From the NCBI GenBank assembly GCA_964016885.1, contig OZ024742.1, forward strand, positions 6,890,158 through 6,954,157: a stretch of DNA of 64,000 nucleotides. The letters run 5' to 3'. Of this stretch, positions 51,901 through 62,520 are shown piece by piece. The notes beneath the pieces are model-generated. The model ran no database searches. It had not been told where the DNA came from and worked only from the letters and a program-made list of their open reading frames with translations. The stretch's first letter is position 1, and the number at the start of each line of letters is the position of its first letter. The stretch is from Eledone cirrhosa. Lineage: Eukaryota; Mollusca; Cephalopoda; Octopoda; Eledonidae. The translations under genes and the position numbers were made by a program.

Positions 51901-54900
51901 AACATCCAGTTCAGCCTCTCTCTGGTAATATACTGTCACAAACATCCAGTTCAGCCTCTCTCTGGGAATATACTGTCACTACCATCCAGTTCAGCCTCTC
52001 TCTGGTAATATACTGTCACAAACATCCAGTTCAGCCTCTCTCTGGTAATATACTGTCACTACCATCCAGTTCAGCCTCTTTCTGGTAATATACTGTCACC
52101 AACATCCAGTTCAGACTTTCTCTGGTAATATACTGTCACCAACATCCAGTTCAGCCTCTCTCTGGTAACATACTGACACCACCATCCAGTTCAGCCTCTC
52201 TCTGGTAATATACCGTCACCAACATCTAGTTCAGCCTCTTTCTGGTAATATACTGTCACCAACATCCAGTTCAGCCTTTCTCTGGTAATATACTTTCACC
52301 AACATCCAGTTCAGCCTCTCTCTGGGAATAAACTGTCACTACCATCCAGTTCAGCCTCTCTCTGGTAATATACCGTCACCAACATCTAGTTCAGCCTCTT
52401 TCTGGTAATATACTGTCACCAACATCCAGTTCAGCCTCTCTGTGGTAATATACTGTCACCAACATACAGTTCAGCCTCTCTCTGGTACTATACTGTCACC
52501 AACATGCAGTTCAGACTCTCTCTGGTAATATACTCTCACCAACATCCAGTTCAGCTTCTCTCTGGTAATATACTGTCACCAACATCCAGTTCAGCTTCTC
52601 TCTGGTAATATACTCTCACCAACATCCAGTTCAGCTTCTCTCTGTTATTATACTGTCACCACCATCCAGTTCAGCCTCCCTCTGGTAATATACTGTCACC
52701 GACACCCAGTCCAGCTTCTCTCTGTTAATATACTGTCACCAACATCCAGTTCAGCTTCTCTCTGGTAATATACTGTCACCAACACCCAGTTCAGCTTCTC
52801 TCTGTTAATATACTGTCACCAACACACAGTTCAGCTTCTCTCTCGTGATATACTGTCACCAACATCCAGTTCAGCTTCTCTCTGGTAATATACTGTCACC
52901 AACATCCAGTTTAGTTTCTCTCTGGTAATATAGTGTCACCAACATCTAGTACAGCTTCTCTCTGGTAATATACTGTCACCAACATCCAGTTCAACTTCAC
53001 TCCGGTGATATACGGTCACCAACATCCAGTTCAATTTCTCTCTGGTAATATACTGTCACCAACATCCAGTTCAGCATTTCTCTGGTAATATACTTTCACC
53101 AACATCCAGTTCAGCCTCTCTCTGGTAATATACTGTCACCACCATCCAGTTCAGCCTCTTTCTGGTAATATACTGTCACCAACATCCAGTTCAGCCTTTT
53201 TCTGGTAATATACTGTCACCAACATCCAGTTCAGCCTCTCGCTGGTAATATACTGTCACCACCATCCAGTTCAGCCTCTCTATGGTAATATACTGTCACC
53301 AACATCTAGTTCAGCCTCTTTCTGGTAATATACTGTCACCAACATCCAGTTCAGCCTTTCTCTGGTAATATACTGTCACCAACATCCAGTTCAGCCTCTC
53401 TGTGGTAATATACTGTCACCAACATGCAGTTCAGCCTCTCTCTGGTGATATACTGTCACCAACATCCAGTTCAGGTTCTCTCTGGTAATATACTGTCACT
53501 ACCATCCAGTTCAGCCTCTCTCTGGTAATATACTGTCACAAACATCCAGTTCAGCCTCTCTCTGGGAATATACTGTCACTACCATCCAGTTCAGCCTCTC
53601 TCTGGTAATATACTGTCACAAACATCCAGTTCAGCCTCTCTCTGGTAATATACTGTCACTACCATCCAGTTCAGCCTCTTTCTGGTAATATACTGTCACC
53701 AACATCCAGTTCAGACTTTCTCTGGTAATATAGGGTCACCAACATCCAGTTCAGCCTCTCTCTGGTAACATACTGACACCACCATCCAGTTCAGCCTCTC
53801 TCTGGTAATATACCGTCACCAACATCTAGTTCAGCCTCTTTCTGGTAATATACTGTCACCAACATCCAGTTCAGCCTTTCTCTGGTAATATACTTTCACC
53901 AACATCCAGTTCAGCCTCTCTCTGGGAATAAACTGTCACTACCATCCAGTTCAGCCTCTCTCTGGTAATATACCGTCACCAACATCTAGTTCAGCCTCTT
54001 TCTGGTAATATACTGTCACCAACATCCAGTTCAGCCTCTCTGTGGTAATATACTGTCACCAACATACAGTTCAGCCTCTCTCTGGTACTATACTGTCACC
54101 AACATGCAGTTCAGACTCTCTCTGGTAATATACTCTCACCAACATCCAGTTCAGCTTCTCTCTGGTAATATACTGTCACCAACATCCAGTTCAGCTTCTC
54201 TCTGGTAATATACTCTCACCAACATCCAGTTCAGCTTCTCTCTGTTAATATACTGTCACCACCATCCAGTTCAGCCTCCCTCTGGTAATATACTGTCACC
54301 GACACCCAGTCCAGCTTCTCTCTGTTAATATACTGTCACCAACATCCAGTTCAGCTTCTCTCTGGTAATATACTGTCACCAACACCCAGTTCAGCTTCTC
54401 TCTGTTAATATACTGTCACCAACACACAGTTCAGCTTCTCTCTCGTGATATACTGTCACCAACATCCAGTTCAGCTTCTCTCTGGTAATATACTGTCACC
54501 AACATCCAGTTTAGTTTCTCTCTGGTAATATAGTGTCACCAACATCTAGTACAGCTTCTCTCTGGTAATATACTGTCACCAACATCCAGTTCAACTTCAC
54601 TCCGGTGATATACGGTCACCAACATCCAGTTCAATTTCTCTCTGGTAATATACTGTCACCAACATCCAGTTCAGCATTTCTCTGGTAATATACTGTCACC
54701 AACATCCAGTTCAGCCTCTTTCTGGTAATATACTGTCACCAACATCCAGTTCAGCCTTTTTCTGGTAATATACTGTCACCAACATCCAGTTCAGCCTCTC
54801 GCTGGTAATATACTGTCACCACCATCCAGTTCAGCCTCTCTATGGTAATATACTGTCACCAACATCTAGTTCAGCCTCTTTCTGGTAATATACTGTCACC

Positions 54901-55060
54901 AACATCCAGTTCAGCCTTTCTCTGGTAATATACTGTCACCAACATCCAGTTCAGCCTCTCTGTGGTAATATACTGTCACCAACATGCAGTTCAGCCTCAC
55001 TCTGGTGATATACTGTCACCAACATCCAGTTCAGGTTCTCTCTGGTAATATACTGTCACC
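51901..55060 (+). repeat. 1,600-bp (40-monomer) tandem pair
   Basis: GGGAATATAC at 51964 and 53564, GGGAATAAAC at 52324 and 53924, and ACTCCGGTGA at 52999 and 54599 are each 1,600 apart. The AGGTTCTC monomer at 53473 and 55033 is 1,560 apart because one CCACC monomer is missing near 54,700. A unit reading TAGGGTC at 53731 and TTATTATAC at 52645 are examples of single-copy substitutions. Confidence 0.88.
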
Positions 55061-55774
55061 AACATCCAGTTTAGTTTCTCTCTGGTAATATAGTGTCACC
55101 AACATCCAGTTTAGTTTCTCTCTGGTAATATAGTGTCACCAACATCTAGTACAGCCTCTCTCTGGTAATATACTGTCACCAACATCCAGTTCAGCTTCAC
55201 TCCGGTGATATACGGTCACCAACATCCAGTTCAATTTCTCTCTGGTAATATACTGTCACCAACATCCAGTTCAGCCTTTCTCTGGTAATATACTGTCACC
55301 AACATCCAGTTCAGCCTCTCTCTGGTAATATACTGTCACCATCATCCAGTTCAGCCTCTCTCTGGTAATATACTGTCACCACCATCCAGTTCAGCCACTC
55401 TCTGGTAATATACTATCACCACCATCCAGTTCAGCCTCTCTCTGGTAATATACTGTCACAAACTTCCAGTTCAGCCTATCTCTGGTAATATACTGTCACT
55501 ACCATCCAGTTCAGCCTCTCTCTGGTAATATACTGTCACTACCATCCAGTTCAGCCTCTTTCTGGTAATATACTGTCACCAACATCCAGTTCAGCCTTTC
55601 TCTGGTAATATACTGTCACAAACATCCAGTTCAGTCTCTCTCTGGTAATATACTGTCACCACCATCCAGTTCAGCCTCTCTATGGTAATATACTGTCACC
55701 AACTTCTAGTTCAGCCTCTTTCTGGTAATATACTGTCACCAACATCCAGTTCAGCCTTTCTCTGGTAATATACT

Positions 55775-55805
55775 GTCACCAACATCCAGTTAGCCTCTCT
55801 CTGGT
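55775..55805 (+). other. 1-base deletion, CCAGTTAGCC, register shift -1
   Basis: CCAGTTAGCCTC replaces CCAGTTCAGCCTC. Only one copy was seen, so it is probably younger than the surrounding duplications or lies outside the copied blocks. Confidence 0.92.
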
Positions 55806-56639
55806 AATATACTGTCACTACCATCCAGTTCAGCCTCTCTCTGGTAATATACTGTCACAAACATCCAGTTCAGCCTCTTTCTGGTAATATACTGTCACTA
55901 CCATCCAGTTCAGCCTCTTTCTGGTAATATACTGTCACCAACATCCAGTTGAGCCTTTCTCTGGTAATATACTTTCACCGACATCCAGTTCAGACTCTCT
56001 CTGGTAATATACTGTCACCACCATCCAGTTCAGCCTCTCGATGGTAATATACTGTCACCAACATCTAGTTCAGCCTCTTTCTGGTAATATACTGTCACCA
56101 ACATCCAGTTCAGCCTTTCTCTGGTAATATACTCTCACCAACATCCAGTTCAGCCTCTGTCTGGTAATATACTGTTACAAACATACAGTTCAGCCTCTCT
56201 CTGGGAATATACTGTCACTACCATCCAGTTCAGCCTCTCTCTGGTAATATACTGTCACCAACATCCAGTTCAGCCTCTCTGTGGTAATATACTGTCACAA
56301 ACATACAGTTCAGCCTCTCTCTGGTACTATACTGTCACCAACATGCAGTTCATCCTCTCTCTGGTAATATACTCTCACCAACATACAGTTCAGCTTCTCT
56401 CTGGTAATATACTGTCACCAACATCCAGTTCAGCTTCTCTCTGGTAATATACTCTCACCAACATCCAGTTCAGCTTCTCTCTGTTAATATACTGTCACCA
56501 ACATCCAGTTAAGCCTTTCTCTGGTAATATACTGTCACCAACATCCAGTTCAGCCTCTCTCTGGTAATATACTGTCATCACCATCCAGTTCAGCCTCTCT
56601 CTGGTAATATACTGTCACCAACATCCAGTTCAACGTCTC

Positions 56640-59600
56640 TCTGGTAATATACTGTCACCACCATCCAGTTCAGCCTCTCTATGGTAATATACTGTCACGA
56701 ACATCTAGTTCAGCCTCTTTCTGGTAATATACTGTCACCAACATCCAGTTCAGCCTTTCTCTGGTAATATACTGTCACCAACATCCAGTTCAGCCTCTCT
56801 CTGGGAATATACTGTTACTACCATCCAGTTCAGCCTCTCTCTGGTAATATACTGTCACAAACATCCAGTTCAGCCTCTCTCTGGTAATATACTGTCACTA
56901 CCATCCAGCTCAGCCTCTTTCTGGTAATATACTGGCACCAACATCCAGTTCAGACTTTCTCTGGTAATATACTGTCACCAACATCCAGTTCAGCCTCTCT
57001 CTGGTAACATACTGACACCACCATCCAGTTCAGCCTCTCTCTGGTAATATACCGTCACCAACATCTAGTTCAGCCTCTTTCTGGTAATATACTGTCACCA
57101 ACATCCAGTTCAGCCTTTCTCTGGTAATATACTTTCACCAACATCCAGTTCAGCCTCTCTCTGGGAATAAACTGTCACTACCATCCAGTTCAGCCTCTCT
57201 CTGGTAATATACCGTCACCAACATCTAGTTCAGCCTCTTTCTGGTAATATACTGTCACCAACATCCAGTTCAGCCTCTCTGTGGTAATATACTGTCACCA
57301 GCATACAGTTCAGCCTCTCTCTGGTACTATACTGTCACCAACATGCAGTTCAGACTCTCTCTGGTAATATACTCTCACCAACATCCAGTTCAGCTTCTCT
57401 CTGGTAATATACTCTCACCAACATCCAGTTCAGCTTCTCTCTGGTAATATACTCTCACCAACATCCAGTTCAGCTTCTCTCTGTTAATATACTGTCACCA
57501 CCATCCAGTTCAGCCTCCCTCTGGTAATATACTGTCACCGACACCCAGTCCAGCTTCTCTCTGTTAATATACTGTCACCAACATCCAGTTCAGCTTCTCT
57601 CTGGTAATATACTGTCACCAACACCCAGTTCAGCTTCTCTCTGTTAATATACTGTCACCAACACACAGTTCAGCTTCTCTCTCGTGATATACTGTCACCA
57701 ATATTCGGTTCAGCTTCTCTCTGGTAATATACTGTCACCAACATCCAGTTTAGTTTCTCTCTGGTAATATACTGTCACCAACATCCAGTTCAACTTCACT
57801 CCGGTGTTATACGGTCACCAACATCCAGTTCAATTTCTCTCTGGTAATATACTGTCACCAACATCCAGTTCAGAATTTCTCTGGTAATATACTGTCACCA
57901 ACATCCAGTTCAGCCTCTCTCTGGTAATATACTGTCACCACCATCCAGTTCAGCCTCTCTCTGGTAATATACTGTCACCAATATCCAGTTCAGCGTCTCT
58001 CTGGTAATATACTGTCACCACTATCCAGTTCAGCCTCTCTCTGGTAATATACTGTCACAAACATACAGTTCAGCCTATCTCTGGTAATATACTGTCACTA
58101 CCATCCAGTTCAGCCTCTCTCTGGTAATATACTGTCACCAACATCCAGTTCAGCGTCTCTCTGGTAATATACTGTCACCACCATCCAGTTCAGCCTCTCT
58201 CTGGTAATATACTGTCACAAACATCCAGTTCAGCCTCTCTCTGGTAATATACTGTCACTACCATCCAGTTCAGCCTCTTTCTGGTAATATACTGTCACCA
58301 ACATCCAGTTCAGCCTTTTTCTGGTAATATACTGTCACCAACATCCAGTTCAGCCTCTCTCTGGTAACATACTGTCACTAACATCCAGTTCAGCCTCTCT
58401 CTGGTAATATACCGTCCCCAACATCTAGTTCAGCCTCTTTCTGGCAATATACTGTCACCAACATCCAGTTCAGCCTTTCTCTGGTAATATACTGTCACCA
58501 ACATCCAATTCAGCCTCTCGCTGGTAATATACTGTCACCACCATCCAGTTCAGCCTCTCTATGGTAATATACTGTCACCAACATCCAGTTCAGCCTCTCT
58601 CTGGTAACATACTGTCACCAACATCCAGTTCAGCCTCACTCTGGTAATATACTGTCACCAACATCCAGTTCAGCCTCTCTGTGGTAATATACTGTCACCA
58701 ACATGCAGTTCAGCCTCTCTCTGGTGATATACTGTCACCAACATCCAGTTCAGCTTCTCTCTGGTAATATACTGTCACCAACATCCAGTTTAGTTTCTCT
58801 CTGGTAATATAGTGTCACCAACATCCAGTTTAGTTTCTCTCTGGTAATATAGTGTCACCAACATCTAGTACAGCCTCTCTCTGGTAATATACTTTCACCA
58901 ACATCCAGTTCAGCTTCACTCCGGTGATATACGGTCACCAACATCCAGTTCAATTTCTCTCTGGTAATATACTGTCACCAACATCCAGTTCAGCCTTTCT
59001 CTGGTAATATACTGTCACCAACATCCAGTTCAGCCTCTCTCTGGTAATATACTGTCACCATCATCCAGTTCAGCCTCTCTCTGGTAATATACTGTCACCA
59101 CCATCCAGTTCAGCCTCTCTCTGGTAATATACTGTCACCACTATCCAGTTCAGCCTCTGTCTGGTAATATACTGTCACAAACTTCCAGTTCAGCCTATCT
59201 CTGGTAATATACTGTCACTACCATCCAGTTCAGCCTCTCTCTGGTAATATACTGTCACTACCATCCAGTTCAGCCTCTTTCTGGTAATATACTGTCACCA
59301 ACATCCAGTTCAGCCTTTCTCTGGTAATATACTGTCACCAACATCCAGTTCAGCCTCTCTCTGGTAACATACTGTCACCAACATCCAGTTCAGCCTCTCT
59401 CTGGTAATATACTGTCACCAACATCCAGTTCAGCCTCTCTCTGGTAAAATACTGTCACCACCATCCAGTTCAGCCTCTCTCTGGTAACATACCGTCACCA
59501 ACATCTAGTTCAGCCTCTTTCTGGTAATATACTGTCACCAACATCCAGTTCAGCCTTTCTCTGGTAACATACTGTCACCAACATCCAGTTCAGCCTCTCT
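56640..59600 (+). repeat. 2,960-bp (74-monomer) HOR, first copy
   Basis: GGGAATATACTGTTAC at 56803 and 59763, the CTGGCACC monomer near 56931 and 59891, and GGGAATAAAC at 57163 and 60123 are 2,960 apart. From about 57,700 (ATATTCGG at 57701 and 60621) the offset is 2,920 because the second copy lost one GTGGTAAT/GCATACAG monomer. By eye only about ten substitutions separate the copies, for example CAGAATTTC at 57871 against CAGCATTTC. Confidence 0.92.
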
Positions 59601-62520
59601 CTGGTAATATACTGTCACCACCATCCAGTTCAGCCTCTCTATGGTAATATACTGTCACCAACATCTAGTTCAGCCTCTTTCTGGTAATATACTGTCACCA
59701 ACATCCAGTTCAGCCTTTCTCTGGTAATATACTGTCACCAACATCCAGTTCAGCCTCTCTCTGGGAATATACTGTTACTACCATCCAGTTCAGCCTCTCT
59801 CTGGTAATATACTGTCACAAACATCCAGTTCAGCCTCTCTCTGGTAATATACTGTCACTACCATCCAGCTCAGCCTCTTTCTGGTAATATACTGGCACCA
59901 ACATCCAGTTCAGACTTTCTCTGGTAATATACTGTCAGCAACATCCAGTTCAGCCTCTCTCTGGTAACATACTGACACCACCATCCAGTTCAGCCTCTCT
60001 CTGGTAATATACCGTCACCAACATCTAGTTCAGCCTCTTTCTGGTAATATACTGTCACCAACATCCAGTTCAGCCTTTCTCTGGTAATATACTTTCACCA
60101 ACATCCAGTTCAGCCTCTCTCTGGGAATAAACTGTCACTACCATCCAGTTCAGCCTCTCTCTGGTAATATACCGTCACCAACATCTAGTTCAGCCTCTTT
60201 CTGGTAATATACTGTCACCAACATCCAGTTCAGCCTCTCTCTGGTACTATACTGTCACCAACATGCAGTTCAGACTCTCTCTGGTAATATACTCTCACCA
60301 ACATCCAGTTCAGCTTCTCTCTGGTAATATACTGTCACCAACATCCAGTTCAGCTTCTCTCTGGTAATATACTCTCACCAACATCCAGTTCAGCTTCTCT
60401 CTGTTAATATACTGTCACCACCATCCAGTTCAGCCTCCCTCTGGTAATATACTGTCACCGACACCCAGTCCAGCTTCTCTCTGTTAATATACTGTCACCA
60501 ACATCCAGTTCAGCTTCTCTCTGGTAATATACTGTCACCAACACCCAGTTCAGCTTCTCTCTGTTAATATACTGTCACCAACACACAGTTCAGCTTCTCT
60601 CTCGTGATATACTGTCACCAATATTCGGTTCAGCTTCTCTCTGGTAATATACTGTCACCAACATCCAGTTTAGTTTCTCTCTGGTAATATAGTGTCACCA
60701 ACATCCAGTTCAACTTCACTCCGGTGTTATACGGTCACCAACATCCAGTTCAATTTCTCTCTGGTAATATACTGTCACCAACATCCAGTTCAGCATTTCT
60801 CTGGTAATATACTGTCACCAACATCCAGTTCAGCCTCTCTCTGGTAATATACTGTCACCACCATCCAGTTCAGCCTCTCTCTGGTAATATACTGTCACCA
60901 ATATCCAGTTCAGCGTCTCTCTGGTAATATACTGTCACCACTATCCAGTTCAGCCTCTCTCTGGTAATATACTGTCACAAACATCCAGTTCAGCCTATCT
61001 CTGGTAATATACTGTCACTACCATCCAGTTCAGCCTCTCTCTGGTAATATACTGTCACCAACATCCAGTTCAGCGTCTCTCTGGTAATATACTGTCACCA
61101 CCATCCAGTTCAGCCTCTCTCTGGTAATATACTGTCACAAACATCCAGTTCAGCCTCTCTCTGGTAATATACTGTCACTACCATCCAGTTCAGCCTCTTT
61201 CTGGTAATATACTGTCACCAACATCCAGTTCAGCCTTTTTCTGGTAATATACTGTCACCAACATCCAGTTCAGCCTCTCTCTGGTAACATACTGTCACTA
61301 ACATCCAGTTCAGCCTCTCTCTGGTAATATACCGTCCCCAACATCTAGTTCAGCCTCTTTCTGGCAATATACTGTCACCAACATCCAGTTCAGCCTTTCT
61401 CTGGTAATATACTGTCACCAACATCCAATTCAGCCTCTCGCTGGTAATATACTGTCACCACCATCCAGTTCAGCCTCTCTATGGTAATATACTGTCACCA
61501 ACATCCAGTTCAGCCTCTCTCTGGTAACATACTGTCACCAACATCCAGTTCAGCCTCACTCTGGTAATATACTGTCACCAACATCCAGTTCAGCCTCTCT
61601 GTGGTAATATACTGTCACCAACATGCAGTTCAGCCTCTCTCTGGTGATATACTGTCACCAACATCCAGTTCAGCTTCTCTCTGGTAATATACTGTCACCA
61701 ACATCCAGTTTAGTTTCTCTCTGGTAATATAGTGTCACCAACATCCAGTTTAGTTTCTCTCTGGTAATATAGTGTCACCAACATCTAGTACAGCCTCTCT
61801 CTGGTAATATACTGTCACCAACATCCAGTTCAGCTTCACTCCGGTGATATACGGTCACCAACATCCAGTTCAATTTCTCTCTGGTAATATACTGTCACCA
61901 ACATCCAGTTCAGCCTTTCTCTGGTAATATACTGTCACCAACATCCAGTTCAGCCTCTCTCTGGTAATATACTGTCACCATCATCCAGTTCAGCCTCTCT
62001 CTGGTAATATACTGTCACCACCATCCAGTTCAGCCTCTCTCTGGTAATATACTGTCACCACTATCCAGTTCAGCCTCTGTCTGGTAATATACTGTCACAA
62101 ACTTCCAGTTCAGCCTATCTCTGGTAATATACTGTCACTACCATCCAGTTCAGCCTCTCTCTGGTAATATACTGTCACTACCATCCAGTTCAGCCTCTTT
62201 CTGGTAATATACTGTCACCAACATCCAGTTCAGCCTTTCTCTGGTAATATACTGTCACCAACATCCAGTTCAGCCTCTCTCTGGTAACATACTGTCACCA
62301 ACATCCAGTTCAGCCTCTCTCTGGTAATATACTGTCACCAACATCCAGTTCAGCCTCTCTCTGGTAAAATACTGTCACCACCATCCAGTTCAGCCTCTCT
62401 CTGGTAATATACCGTCACCAACATCTAGTTCAGCCTCTTTCTGGTAATATACTGTCACCAACATCCAGTTCAGCCTTTCTCTGGTAACATACTGTCACCA
62501 ACATCCAGTTCAGCCTCTCT
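59601..62520 (+). repeat. 2,920-bp HOR, second copy
   Basis: Nearly identical partner of 56640-59600, lacking one monomer near 60,240. Linked markers include ATATTCGG (60621), CCGGTGTTATACGG (60720), CCGTCCCCAAC (61331), TCCAATTC (61426), two consecutive GTTTAGTTT/TAGTGTC units (61710-61790) and AACTTCCAG (62100). The second and third of these are also at 57800 and 58411 in the first copy. Confidence 0.92.

Larger units (their letters stand above)
49061..53300 (+). repeat. 2,121-bp (53 monomers plus 1 base) tandem HOR
   Basis: TGTCATCACC at 49091 and 51212, TGTAAACC near 49693 and 51814, GGGAATAAAC at 50203 and 52324, and CATGCAG/CAGACTC at 50382 and 52503 all show an offset of 2,121. The extra base is the shared one-base insertion in the TGTAAACC monomer. 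The right copy then carries an extra run of ACTCTCACC monomers at about 52,530-52,650. Confidence 0.88.
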
